In this document: positions 1-9,622 of the stretch, one piece after another
Numbering within the stretch: the first letter of the stretch is position 1
Layout of the letters: each line of letters begins with the position of its first letter
Assembly (NCBI GenBank): GCA_900751885.1
Contig: CAADTH010000029.1
Coordinates: 1-64,000, forward strand
Reading direction: 5' to 3'
DNA from: Clostridia bacterium
GTDB lineage: Bacteria > Bacillota > Clostridia > UBA1381
DNA: 64,000 bases
Notes under the pieces: generated by a model
The model's input: only the letters and a program-made list of their open reading frames with translations
What the model was told of the DNA's origin: nothing
The model's database searches: none
Program-made: the position numbers and the translations under genes

Positions 1-3000
1 CTCTGGAATTTTCACAGTATATAGGTCTATACTGTCAATATACTCCACTATTTCCAAACAGTCAAGAGAAAGCTCTTTTTTCAGGCGTTCCAGTACGGCG
101 TTCCTTTCCTCGTTTTGTTGGAATTGTACATACAGCTCTGTTGTGTTGTAGCTGTAGCCGTCCAGAACAATCTTTGATTTGTCTAATTTGGACATGTTTT
201 TTTCTCTCTCTTCTGAAAACGGTTTTCGATACATTCCTGCTTTGATAAAAGCCTGGTACGCGCTTGCCCTTCCGCCGGATGTGACTTTTCCTGTGTATCT
301 GGAGTCACGGATTGCAGAATCCAGTATAATTCGTTTCAAATCGGTTCCTGACAGGTTTTCATACCTCCCCAAAATGATTGCGGCGATTCCTGTCACATGC
401 GGCGCCGCCATGGATGTCCCTGACATATATCCGTAATCCTGTGTAAAATAATTGTTCATTTCTTCTTGAGAATAGGTAGTGCTAAAAATATATTTTCCTG
501 GAGCCGCAATATTCGAGTTGATAATTTCCTTTCCCTTGTTGATGCCATTATGGCTGGATGTGTTATCAATTTTATTATCCAGACGAATGTTCGCCACAGA
601 AATCTGATTGTCCAGTTGATAACAAGCCGGATAGCGTATTGATGGTGCTCCTGTATTTCCCGCCGCGGATACGAACAAAATCTCTGGGTGATTCTCTATC
701 AAACGCTTGACCTCCGGTTTTTCGTCTGTATAGGAAAATGACATATTGATGACGCGTGCTCCTTTTAATATGGCATGGTTTAATCCATTTACAATGTTTC
801 CTTCGGAACTAGTACCTGCCGATAATGTTGCATTAACAGGAATAATCTTTGTATTTGGCGCCACACCGGCTATTCCTACATGATTGTTTGACTCCGCCCC
901 AATCGTTCCACACAGATGCACGCCATGTGTGGATGAATTTCCAAAAACAAATTGTTTAAAATCACTATATAGTAACGTGTTGTTTAAATCCGTATGCCAA
1001 TCGTTTGGCGGGTCAAATTTATTAGGGTCATAATCTCGATACGAATCTACTACCCCTACCTTTACTGGATTGAGCGTGATATGGTTTTGATCCAGATAAC
1101 GCCGCACCTTATTCGCCTCCACGTTTCTCAATCCCCAGAGCTGTGGATAATATTCGTCATTCACTGCTCCAGTTTCAATCCAAAGGTTATATGGAAACTC
1201 TGATTTTGATGCGCTGGATAGTTTCAGCTCGATTCGGTATGTTTTTCCCGCCTCTGCATTGAGCCATAAATCTGCCAATCCGCTTGAGTCATAGCTCTCA
1301 GTTACTTTGAATCCGTTTAGATAAATCGCCATATCCATGTCAACCAAGGAGTAATACCCATTGTTGTAAAGTTCACTTTCTGAATCATCAAAGTTTTGAA
1401 AGCCCTCTCCCACGATTCTGTATTTTGCCGTCTGGGATGGAGTAAAATCAAAGCGGTAATAATATCCCTCTTCGTCTTTGATAAGCTGGTTTACCTCATT
1501 CTCTACCAGCTTTTCCCTTGGATGGACGCTTAGATTATATTGATACTCGATATTTTTGACGAACTTGATTTCTATTAGGTAAGCATTCTTTGATGTACCC
1601 TCTGTACGTATCACATTCAACGCATTACCATAATCCATATTATAATCTGTTTCCTGATAATCCAATTCTTTTTTTGTGTCTGCGTCATATACCGTTACGC
1701 TGCTGATATTTCCTTTGTAGTCCGGTAATGTCGCAAAGCCTGGGAATGTGCCTCTGCTTTCTGTGTAGATATCATAAAGAGCAGGTATCTGTCCACTGTC
1801 GTCTCTATTTGGGGCAAACAAAAATGTCTGTGCAGCCTTGGTATTGGAGGATGTACATAAGGTGACAGAATCATCTGTGATTTCCTGCGTTGTTCCGACT
1901 GTAATCTGATAGTCTCCCGTTCCGCCGGTGGTTTCAATATAATAAATATTTGTTGCCTCATTGGGTCGAATTTGCGTAAAAATCCGTTGTCCAGAGCTTA
2001 TTTTTTCTCGATTTGCATCGTACAGCGTAAACCTCTGTGATATTTCTCCCGTTGCCTGCACACTACAAATCGGTAGCTTTGGAGACACCAGCTTTATCAT
2101 GTCCGACGTATTATCCAGCTTTCTTCCTGCTACCTGAACGCGGTTTCCCCTGGCGATATCATTGACATGAATATTTGTCGCCGTTTCAAAATCATGACCA
2201 AAATATTTCTGATACTCCTGACTAATCGTAATCGCCTTCATGTAAGGAGTTATCATATCATCTGCATCCCATAAATATACCTTGAGATAATCGCCTTTTT
2301 CCATCTTGCTGTCTACTTTGATACTGATGGAAAAGGTGATTTCGTCCAATGATTGTATCATTGTTCTAGGCTTTATCACAGAATTTTTCATCAGCCCACT
2401 TGATTTATAAAATGCAACGACTGGTTTTACTCTTATATTTTTATTATTATTGTTATCCACAGTAAAACGTATTGTCAGGTTATCGCCTGCGGAAACTTGA
2501 TTTTCACAGACGGCACCATTTTTCATCAGCAAGGTTTCCACTTCCACCCCACTGATTGATTCTGCCTTTAATGCCTGTGCATTTTGCTCCAGCTTTAGAT
2601 AGTCTATCCCAAATATATTCTGTTGTACATCACGAATCGAAAGTTGGTTTACATTAGACGTGGAAGCCATTTCCTGTACAGAAATCGGATTCAATGTTCC
2701 TGTCAATAAATCGTTTCCTTGACATACTATTGTCTTGATTTTTGGATTTGCAACATCTATTCCTACCACTATTTTAGAATGTAGTTCATCCTCTCCTTTA
2801 GAATATACTGTTGTACTCACAAAAGAATAATCTATAAATTTGTCTCCATCATACAAGGTTGTCAGCATTGCAATATCCGCCTTACCTGATGAACTCAAAT
2901 TAGTGACCTGTGCCTTGATTTCTGTACTTTTCCCTGCTTGTAATGGATTATCTGGCGTAATATTTGAAGTGATTTCAGCACCAATGTTTGCAATAGATTC

Positions 3001-6000
3001 ATTATCCAGTGGATATATGGTGTCTGTCAGGCTTCCTTCTCCCACACGGAACTTCATAAGCTGTGCCTTTCCACTGCCCTCCACGCTGGCAATCACTTGA
3101 TAAGATCCCTGCCTTGTACTATCTGATAAGTCATATTGTGCTTTCAAATCTCCCAATTCATCAGACTGTATCGTAAGGATTGATTCTATTTTATTATCAG
3201 GATTTAAAATTCGAATTAAGGTCTCTTTATTCGGATTTGTTTTTCCAGTCAAAAGAACCGCTCCGTTCGAATAGGTCACATCCATTTTGATTGGAATTGG
3301 TGGTTCATGTGGATCAGCTTCCTCTGACATTCTTAGATTAAATACCCTCGTATCCGCTTCAAACGTATCGCCATAATAGCCGCCCATCAAAAACAGTTCA
3401 TCACCGATACAGCCTACCGCGTAATCCGTCACATATGGGTTCCAATCGGAATATAGTTCCTGCCAGGTATCCGCTGATGGCGTATAGGTAAGTACCTTTA
3501 CTTTCCCATCTGCCGCCGCAGCGCACACAAATTCATTCCCGTGCATGGTGCCATCTGCATACACTGCCTGATACGGCATTTGTGCTTTTATCTCCCATGT
3601 ACTTCCGTTGTAGCAATACACCTGATTGGAGTAACCGTCCTTGTCAATCCCACCTGCAAGATACAGCTTTCCATCCCCACAAAACGCCATGCCGGACAGG
3701 ATTCCGTTGTAGTCAGGAAGGTTAAACTGGTGCGTTACAGTATTTGTGGCAGTGTCGTACACCTCTACCGTCCGGCTGTAGCCCTCCGCGTCCCTGCCTC
3801 CTGCAAGATAGATTTTACCATCAATCAGCGCCGCGCCTGCTTTTTCCCTTGCCACAAGGATATCGCCGCCCTGCGTCCACTGTTTTGTCAGCGTATCGTA
3901 AATGTCAACCCTGCGAGAGTAGTCACTGCCTTCGTATCCTCCAAGCAAATAGATTTTTCTTCCGACTGCCACCGTACTCATGCCCTTTCGCGGCGCCGGT
4001 ATCTGGGTTGTCCGTTTCCATGTGTTCGCGGCCCGGTCATACTCCTCTATGGAATCCAGCACATTAAACCCACTGTCCACGCCGCCGATGGCGTACAGCT
4101 TGTTATTGACAGACAACAGCCTGTGCTTCGCGCGCTCGGAGAGCATCCGGTTGACTGATTCCACAAAATCCAACTTGATTGTATATCCAGGACGTGTCTC
4201 GTCATAATATGGACTCGGAACAATACCGATTGTATACCGTCCTGCTTCCAGTTCAATCGCCTTATTTAATATTTCATACGTACCCAAGTCATATTTTACC
4301 GCGCCGGACTCATCATACAGCTTAATCCGTGCACTCTTGCGGTCATATTGTGACAGCGTCTGTTCAAGCCCAAATGACAGTTTGTATGTCCCATCGTTTG
4401 GAGCGTCAAAATAGAAATAATCCTGGTCCAAAATCCCCATGACCGTCTCCGTGATTTCCTTGCCGATTATAAGAGGTGCCGCCCGATCTTTCACATCCGG
4501 CACATCCTCGCTGGCAGGCACACGAACCAGCTTTAAGGTATAGTTTCCTGTATAGTCTACAGTCGTATCACCGACTTCAAAAGAATAGGTTTTCCCCGCC
4601 TCCATCCATACGCCGCCGGCACAATCGAAGTATTCCGCATATAATTGCTTTTCGCCCTCCCGAATCCATAAATACAGCAAATAGTTTTGTTTGTTGGAGT
4701 GCATGGCAGGCAGCCGCTTCAGTTCATATTTCCCCGTCTCGGTGGGAGTGAAGGTGAACACATCGCCGTCGGACGGAAAGTTGACGGAGCCGCTGAAGGT
4801 CTGGTTTTCCTTGATTTCCTTCGGGGATGTATGGTCATCCGGATATTCATAGATATTTCTGCGATATACCGTGTTTTGCTGTGTGCCGTCCAGTCCGATT
4901 CCGCCGAACACATACAGATAGTCCCCTGACAGGACAATGTTATGGCGGTACAGCGCACGTACCATCTCCCTGTCATGATACCATTCCGGTTCCGGATCTA
5001 TGTATCCTGTATACCTAATCCGGCAGATACCGCGCGGTTTCCCGTCTCCCCTGTCTCTGCCGCCGGTCATATAGATTGCGTCCGGCACGATATACCCATA
5101 ACTTCCATCAGATGATTTATGGTCATATACCGGTCTCGAAATTGCTGCGTACTCCTCCAACTCCCTGTGATAGTGGTCTACAATATATCCCCCTGCCCCT
5201 GTATACTCAATCACATCCCAGTGAGAGAATACACGAATTCCATGCTCTGACTGGATGGTCTGTTCATCAATTACTTCTTTTATAATAGATGCCTCTTGTG
5301 TCCATTCTCCTGTCGCCGAATCATAGGAATATACCGTCTTTGTCGCGGACGAGGATATTCTGCCGCCAAACACATACAGGCATCCTGCGTAAGCTCCAGC
5401 CGCATAGCCGGTTCGATTGTCGGGCGTCTGCAACGCATCTTCCCATGTGTTTGACTGCGGGTCATACACGTCAATTTGAGAAACAGTTGTCGCGCCGCTT
5501 TGATATCCTGCACAAAGATAAATTTTCCCATTCATCTCGACCGCACGGTGCTTATACCGTCCCAGCGGCATGGTGCTCACCAATGTCCAGGTATTCGCGG
5601 CAGGGTCAAAGCAGTATACCTCATCAGAAACTGTGCTACCCATTTTTCCTCCAAATACATAGACCTTGCCATCTACGACAGCGCTTGCCATATCCTCCGC
5701 CGCCTTTGGCATTTCGCCGCACGGGCGCCAGCCGGAAGGCTCGGACGCCGCTTTGGATGTCAGTGGTTGTTGCAGTGACATTGGACTGGCTCCATCACCA
5801 AATTCGTTGTTCATAAGCTGTTCATTTCGTTTGAAATAGCGGTATGTCTCTTCCTGTATCCCATTGACTATATTTTGATAATTTAGTGTCCCTGCACCGG
5901 ATACCTTGCCATCAAGGGAACATAGCTTCATTGCGGAACGCTTGATTGTCTCCTTCACATCAGCTGGAGAACGTGCCGGCTCCCGTTCCAGTACCATTGC

Positions 6001-7317
6001 CGCCGCCGCGGATACGAACGCTGCGGAAAGGGAAGTGCCAGACAGGTGTGCATCGGCATCTTCCACACCACTTATTGTTATCTCCTCGCCCGGCGCGGCG
6101 ATATCCACTTTCCTTTCCGAATAATTGGAGAATGCAGAAAGCGCTCCATATTGATTTACTGACGCAACTGTAATCACATTGTCCAAATCATAGGATGCAG
6201 GATAGATTGGCACCTCATCCAGATTGATCCCACCGTTTCCCGCCGCACAGACAAACAAGATATCAGAATCCGCCATCGACTCCTCCAAAAGCGAATTTCT
6301 CTCCCTGGATATCCAGCTGCAATTTACAATGCAGATTCCGGTGCTTTTGCAGTAGTCAATCGCACGAAGCGCATCACTGGTATATCCAGTCCCGTCACGG
6401 AAGATTTGCAGCGGCAGAAGTTCTGCATCCGGTGCCGCGGCAGTGATAATCCCTGCAACCGCTGTTGCGTGCCACTGGTCGAACCTCGTTTCCTGCTCAT
6501 TGACAGCCGGCACATCTCTGGTAAAATCCCAACCGCTGATATCACCAACATATCCGTTGCCGTCCGAATCCATGTCACCCTCTGCTTCATCCCTATTTTG
6601 ATATAGGTTCTGAATCTGAGATGTATCCATGCCGGTATCCAGTACCGCCACCACTGTGCCTAAGCCTGTGACATTATCCTGCACGCCTTCAAAGCCTGTC
6701 CCAAACCGGAACGCATGGTAAGTAAGGTTCATGCGGTCTGCCATGAAAACAGCTTCAGGCTCTGCCTCGGCGCACCGCATTTCCTCGCCCCCTGTAAACG
6801 CCCATCCGTCTTTTACTGCGCTTAGCTCCAGCGGATAGTCCGGCTGCATATATAGGATGGTCGCATCCTGCGCTCTCGTTTCGTCAATAAACTCCTGCGC
6901 ATTCTTTTTTTCATCTGTTTTCAGCACGTGAATGCCATCTTCTTTTTTCACCAGAAACCGGTCGGTCTCAAACTGTCTGAAGTCCTCTTCATATGAAACA
7001 GTTTGTCCGCTTGGCTTTGTAATCGGGACCTGCGGCTCTCCATTTTCCGCGTTTGATGAAGTCTCTTCCTGCGGCTGCCCATCTGCTGTATCGTTCTGAT
7101 TAGGCTCAACGGCTGTACCTGGCTCGGTTGGCTGGGCTGTCCCTTCGATTTCTGTCTGCTTTTCCAATCTATCGCCTGTCTGCTCTTCCTGTTTGTCTGT
7201 TTCCTGCACCACTGCATCAATCTGTGGCACTGGTGTACCTTCTGTCCCCTCTGCAAAAGCAGGAAGGATTGAGAAAACAAACGTCATAGATAAAAGTAAG
7301 CTGATTACTTTTTTCAT
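1..7317 (-). CDS. Giant secreted protein with two subtilisin (S8) domains and Kelch propellers (3' end outside window)
   Basis: I checked every in-frame codon from the ATG at 7317 to base 1 and found no stop, so at least 2,439 residues are open. AGGGAGGAAGG precedes the start. A signal peptide (residues 1-22, ending PAFA) and a Pro/Thr/Glu/Gln-rich linker (about 23-90) lead into a short prodomain-like segment (about 118-172). Subtilase domain 1 has D227 (AVLDTG), H283 (WHATAVAG), N361 (AAGNGG) and S429 (GTSLSA). Kelch repeats follow at about 525-810, two PPC-like beta modules at 840-1045, more Kelch repeats at 1060-1330, and Ig-like/PPC-like modules to about 2080. Subtilase domain 2 has D2091 (VGVVDS), H2131 (STHGVHLCG), N2221 (SAAGNTG) and S2302 (GTSMAAPH). 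Both triads and oxyanion Asn residues are intact. It is probably an exported or wall-associated protease; the substrate is unknown. The C-terminal anchor, if any, lies outside the window. Confidence 0.9.
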   Translation of the reverse strand, partial: MKKVISLLLSMTFVFSILPAFAEGTEGTPVPQIDAVVQETDKQEEQTGDRLEKQTEIEGTAQPTEPGTAVEPNQNDTADGQPQEETSSNAENGEPQVPITKPSGQTVSYEEDFRQFETDRFLVKKEDGIHVLKTDEKKNAQEFIDETRAQDATILYMQPDYPLELSAVKDGWAFTGGEEMRCAEAEPEAVFMADRMNLTYHAFRFGTGFEGVQDNVTGLGTVVAVLDTGMDTSQIQNLYQNRDEAEGDMDSDGNGYVGDISGWDFTRDVPAVNEQETRFDQWHATAVAGIITAAAPDAELLPLQIFRDGTGYTSDALRAIDYCKSTGICIVNCSWISRERNSLLEESMADSDILFVCAAGNGGINLDEVPIYPASYDLDNVITVASVNQYGALSAFSNYSERKVDIAAPGEEITISGVEDADAHLSGTSLSAAFVSAAAAMVLEREPARSPADVKETIKRSAMKLCSLDGKVSGAGTLNYQNIVNGIQEETYRYFKRNEQLMNNEFGDGASPMSLQQPLTSKAASEPSGWRPCGEMPKAAEDMASAVVDGKVYVFGGKMGSTVSDEVYCFDPAANTWTLVSTMPLGRYKHRAVEMNGKIYLCAGYQSGATTVSQIDVYDPQSNTWEDALQTPDNRTGYAAGAYAGCLYVFGGRISSSATKTVYSYDSATGEWTQEASIIKEVIDEQTIQSEHGIRVFSHWDVIEYTGAGGYIVDHYHRELEEYAAISRPVYDHKSSDGSYGYIVPDAIYMTGGRDRGDGKPRGICRIRYTGYIDPEPEWYHDREMVRALYRHNIVLSGDYLYVFGGIGLDGTQQNTVYRRNIYEYPDDHTSPKEIKENQTFSGSVNFPSDGDVFTFTPTETGKYELKRLPAMHSNKQNYLLYLWIREGEKQLYAEYFDCAGGVWMEAGKTYSFEVGDTTVDYTGNYTLKLVRVPASEDVPDVKDRAAPLIIGKEITETVMGILDQDYFYFDAPNDGTYKLSFGLEQTLSQYDRKSARIKLYDESGAVKYDLGTYEILNKAIELEAGRYTIGIVPSPYYDETRPGYTIKLDFVESVNRMLSERAKHRLLSVNNKLYAIGGVDSGFNVLDSIEEYDRAANTWKRTTQIPAPRKGMSTVAVGRKIYLLGGYEGSDYSRRVDIYDTLTKQWTQGGDILVAREKAGAALIDGKIYLAGGRDAEGYSRTVEVYDTATNTVTHQFNLPDYNGILSGMAFCGDGKLYLAGGIDKDGYSNQVYCYNGSTWEIKAQMPYQAVYADGTMHGNEFVCAAAADGKVKVLTYTPSADTWQELYSDWNPYVTDYAVGCIGDELFLMGGYYGDTFEADTRVFNLRMSEEADPHEPPIPIKMDVTYSNGAVLLTGKTNPNKETLIRILNPDNKIESILTIQSDELGDLKAQYDLSDSTRQGSYQVIASVEGSGKAQLMKFRVGEGSLTDTIYPLDNESIANIGAEITSNITPDNPLQAGKSTEIKAQVTNLSSSGKADIAMLTTLYDGDKFIDYSFVSTTVYSKGEDELHSKIVVGIDVANPKIKTIVCQGNDLLTGTLNPISVQEMASTSNVNQLSIRDVQQNIFGIDYLKLEQNAQALKAESISGVEVETLLMKNGAVCENQVSAGDNLTIRFTVDNNNNKNIRVKPVVAFYKSSGLMKNSVIKPRTMIQSLDEITFSISIKVDSKMEKGDYLKVYLWDADDMITPYMKAITISQEYQKYFGHDFETATNIHVNDIARGNRVQVAGRKLDNTSDMIKLVSPKLPICSVQATGEISQRFTLYDANREKISSGQRIFTQIRPNEATNIYYIETTGGTGDYQITVGTTQEITDDSVTLCTSSNTKAAQTFLFAPNRDDSGQIPALYDIYTESRGTFPGFATLPDYKGNISSVTVYDADTKKELDYQETDYNMDYGNALNVIRTEGTSKNAYLIEIKFVKNIEYQYNLSVHPREKLVENEVNQLIKDEEGYYYRFDFTPSQTAKYRIVGEGFQNFDDSESELYNNGYYSLVDMDMAIYLNGFKVTESYDSSGLADLWLNAEAGKTYRIELKLSSASKSEFPYNLWIETGAVNDEYYPQLWGLRNVEANKVRRYLDQNHITLNPVKVGVVDSYRDYDPNKFDPPNDWHTDLNNTLLYSDFKQFVFGNSSTHGVHLCGTIGAESNNHVGIAGVAPNTKIIPVNATLSAGTSSEGNIVNGLNHAILKGARVINMSFSYTDEKPEVKRLIENHPEILFVSAAGNTGAPSIRYPACYQLDNQISVANIRLDNKIDNTSSHNGINKGKEIINSNIAAPGKYIFSTTYSQEEMNNYFTQDYGYMSGTSMAAPHVTGIAAIILGRYENLSGTDLKRIILDSAIRDSRYTGKVTSGGRASAYQAFIKAGMYRKPFSEEREKNMSKLDKSKIVLDGYSYNTTELYVQFQQNEERNAVLERLKKELSLDCLEIVEYIDSIDLYTVKIPE

Positions 7318-7330
7318 TTTTCCTTCCTCC

Positions 7331-8302
7331 CTACTTTTCAATATCAACGGAATATTTCATCATATAATTTGTATTTTCTTTGCTTCTTGCAACAACGAAG
7401 ATAGAAGCAGGCTGTGCGGATGCACTCACACTCAGACGCCCGTTCTCACTAACCGTCACGCCGCTTGCGGATGGTTCCACGCTCCACGCTGTGTCTGCGC
7501 GCTCAATCAGCTTTCCTTCCCTGTTTGTAAGATACGAAGCATATTGGCATGACTGACCCCGTTTGGGATAGGGATTTCCCATCACCGTAATTGCTCCAAT
7601 CGTAGGGACAGAGACCTTGAAATTGTCCACGCGCATTGTGCTGGACGCGCCCACGGAAAAGAGATTCACATAGCTGACATCACTGCTGAGTGCAACGCGT
7701 GTTGCTTCCCCAATGATTTGTTCTTCATCTCTCACGAGGATGCTGTATGATTTGTCTTGTTCGCTGTCAAGATGAATCACAAATTGAATGTGATACCATT
7801 TGCCCGTTTCTACCTTTGACCTGTTATTGCTGTCGGGTTCATAGAGAGAATACCGCTGTCCATTACTAAAGTAATACAGCACTCCGCCGATGTTGCGAAG
7901 CCGTGCGGCAATACTGTTCACACCTGAATCGCGTGCTTTTACATAAATCCCCTCATCTCCATTGGAAAACTGCATGTCCGCTTCACACACAACCGTTCCG
8001 GAGGATACCTTTTTGTCAGCGAATTTATGTCCAAATTCATAATATGTAGGCGCCTCTCCTGATGGATTCTCATAGTCAAATTGAATGAATCCATTTCCCT
8101 GTTCATCTGTCTGCCAGCTGTGTGTTCCATTGCCTGTTTTGCTCCAAAGCGATTCGTCCCCTGAAGAAATGTAGGCTTCATCCACATAGACGGTATCGCT
8201 TGCATAGATGGTACTTGCCAGTGTGTAACATACGACCGTCCCAATAAGCGCCGCCACAGTGATGATGCTGATTCCCATTTTCCACAATTTTTTGTGTTTC
8301 AT
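7331..8302 (-). CDS. Membrane-anchored or secreted protein with LamG-like and Ig-like (Big_2-type) domains
   Basis: This 323-residue protein starts at an ATG preceded by AGGGGAAGGGAAG. Residues 8-30 form an uncleaved or weakly cleaved hydrophobic signal segment. Residues about 45-215 read as a concanavalin/LamG-type beta-sandwich (YYEFGHKF, KWYHIQFVIH and similar strands). Residues about 230-323 resemble a bacterial Ig-like domain (WSVEPSASGVTVSENG). No catalytic motif is visible, so a binding or adhesion role is likely. Its stop is 13 bases from the start of the giant double protease, so the two are almost certainly co-transcribed and exported together. It could be a substrate-capture or anchoring partner of that protease, which is inference only. 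Confidence 0.75.
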   Translation of the reverse strand: MKHKKLWKMGISIITVAALIGTVVCYTLASTIYASDTVYVDEAYISSGDESLWSKTGNGTHSWQTDEQGNGFIQFDYENPSGEAPTYYEFGHKFADKKVSSGTVVCEADMQFSNGDEGIYVKARDSGVNSIAARLRNIGGVLYYFSNGQRYSLYEPDSNNRSKVETGKWYHIQFVIHLDSEQDKSYSILVRDEEQIIGEATRVALSSDVSYVNLFSVGASSTMRVDNFKVSVPTIGAITVMGNPYPKRGQSCQYASYLTNREGKLIERADTAWSVEPSASGVTVSENGRLSVSASAQPASIFVVARSKENTNYMMKYSVDIEK

Positions 8303-8513
8303 TCTTCCCTTCCCCTTCCTCTTTTGACTATCCTTCGACTTGTTTCTTCATGCCCTCCTGTCATCGGTAATATTTTACATGAAATATTTACCTATTCTAT
8401 CACTATATTACCTTTATGACTTCAATAATTCAACATTTTCTATACAAAATCGGCAAATAATACAATTTTATTGTGAATTTTTATACATTTAGCTCATTTA
8501 ACTTTTTCCACTA
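8303..8513 (-). promoter_or_regulatory. Leader of the exoprotein unit with a seven-codon ORF
   Basis: This non-coding stretch precedes the LamG-like gene. It contains a tiny ORF at 8328-8351 (minus, MKKQVEG then TAG) with a strong GGAGGG Shine-Dalgarno site. Upstream is an imperfect hairpin (GGTAAATATTT pairing with AAAATATTACC, about 8367-8393). I could not assign a convincing -35/-10 pair. Confidence 0.35.
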
Positions 8514-8547
8514 AAAAAAGTCATTCCCCCTGGGGGAATGACTTTTA
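8514..8547 (-). terminator. Intrinsic terminator after the toxin-antitoxin remnant
   Basis: A perfect stem (AAAGTCATTCCCCC with GGGGGAATGACTTT) is followed on the minus strand by a run of seven T. It lies just past the stop of the frameshifted toxin gene. Confidence 0.85.
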
Positions 8548-8549
8548 CT

Positions 8550-8869
8550 TTATTTTAATAGCCATCTATAGTCTTGTCTACAATCTATAATATAGTCTAT
8601 ATATACTGTTTGACCTTTAATTTGATAAAGAACAAGATACCACTTTTCTACAAACATTTTGTGATATTGGTTTTTAGGTATGTATTCTTCATCAAAAAAA
8701 GGAAACCTTTCTGGCATTGTTTCAAGTGGATGAAAGGCACGAATCAATTTTTCCTTTGTCCTCTGAGCTGCTTCTTTATTTTTCTGTGCAATAAATAATA
8801 TAGTCTTTGAAGCATTTGTTTGGTCCTCTCAGAAACAATGATGGTATAATGTTTCACTTGTTCACCCAT
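8550..8869 (-). pseudogene. RelE/ParE-type toxin, frameshifted
   Basis: The start (ATG at 8867-8869) overlaps the antitoxin stop region. The first frame gives MGEQVKHYTIIVSERTKQML and soon meets a TGA near 8745. A second frame from about 8815 downward supplies the rest of a plasmid-stabilisation-type toxin (FIAQKNKEAAQRTKEKL, MPERFPFFDEEY, KWYLVLYQI, DYIIDCRQDY). Restoring one base near 8808-8818 joins the two frames into a roughly 107-residue protein of normal family length. The toxin is therefore probably inactive, unless the base is a sequencing error or slippage occurs. The C-terminal half alone is open from 8747 to 8550. Confidence 0.75.
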
Positions 8870-8871
8870 TA

Positions 8872-9138
8872 TCACACCTCATTAATTTTTTCTTCAAGAA
8901 AATGGTCCAATTCTGCAACTGTGCATCCAATCCGACCAGCTTGTCTATCCTCTTCAACTGCCAATAAATGTTCACGCAAATCTAACATTTTTTCCCGTCT
9001 GGAAAAAGAATCCATATCCATTACCACTAAATCTCCCTCTCCATTTTTCTTTAAATAGACAGGTTCTTTGGTTTCACGGCATAGTTTAGATATTTCGTTA
9101 TAATGTTGCCTAATTTTAGCAGAAGGGCAAATATTCAT
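8872..9138 (-). CDS. Phd/YefM-type antitoxin
   Basis: This 88-residue protein has the layout of Phd/YefM antitoxins: an N-terminal DNA-binding fold (residues 1-55, with the ICPSAKIRQHYNEIS and PVYLKKNG segments) and an acidic, flexible C-terminal toxin-binding tail (DHFLEEKINEV). I chose the ATG at 9138 rather than an upstream ATG at 9153. The bases between the two (GGAGGAAGGA) make the ribosome binding site for the inner start. The gene overlaps the region of the toxin start, as in typical toxin-antitoxin operons. The antitoxin is intact while its toxin is frameshifted. Confidence 0.8.
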   Translation of the reverse strand: MNICPSAKIRQHYNEISKLCRETKEPVYLKKNGEGDLVVMDMDSFSRREKMLDLREHLLAVEEDRQAGRIGCTVAELDHFLEEKINEV

Positions 9139-9174
9139 AATTCCTTCCTCCATTTATAGTAGTATTATAATTAT

Positions 9175-9203
9175 ATTACACACAAATTATACTATATTGT
9201 CAA
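9175..9203 (-). promoter_or_regulatory. Sigma-A promoter of the Phd-type operon
   Basis: TTGACA (9198-9203) and TGTAAT (9175-9180) are spaced 17 bases apart on the minus strand. The surrounding AT-rich region is partly palindromic (TATAGTAGTATTATAATTAT), a plausible autoregulatory operator. Confidence 0.55.
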
Positions 9204-9242
9204 CATGGAAACGATTGGATATGCTAAAGGCTGCATATCATT

Positions 9243-9622
9243 CTACCAAGTAAGTGTAGAATCATCTATCATCCGAATGTCGGAATATCCCTGTGTGGGT
9301 ATACAGAAAGAAACCACAAAACTATCCTGTTTATGAAAAATTAGAGCGTATTCAGTCACTATTGGCACAAATGGTTTTTGGTAAATTCTACTGTCCAACT
9401 TACAATTATATTGTGCCTTGACGATGAACGATTCCATGTCTCCTATACGCATGATATCCCGTTGGATACTATAGAATTTACCCTTTATCCGGATATCATC
9501 AACTAATTTGGATTCAGGTCATAAAGTATTGACTGAACCCCGAGCTTGTCCGCTACCGCTTTACTCGTTCCACTTCCAGACATAGGGTCTAGGAGCACAA
9601 ACTGCTCTACACTCTTTTTCTT
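9243..9622 (-). pseudogene. DNA methyltransferase remnant (two fragments)
   Basis: Two out-of-register pieces of an adenine-specific DNA methyltransferase are visible. At about 9506-9622 one frame reads SVEQFVLLDPMSGSGTSKAV then ILYDLNPN and a stop; DPMSGSGTS is the SAM-binding FxGxG-type motif I. At 9243-9520 another frame contains IVKAQYNCKLDSRIY and YALIFHKQ. This matches the C-terminal signature of methylases carried by conjugative elements (KxQxNC...LLIAHEYLFVF-like). The central region and N-terminus are missing. The motif I fragment overlaps the end of the VirB4-like gene in another frame, so a deletion has fused two genes of a former mobile element. Confidence 0.65.

Noticed and set aside
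3541..4158. A 205-codon open frame on the plus strand
   Set aside because: It is exactly antisense and in codon register with the Kelch part of the giant protease; it has no ribosome site and no recognisable domain.
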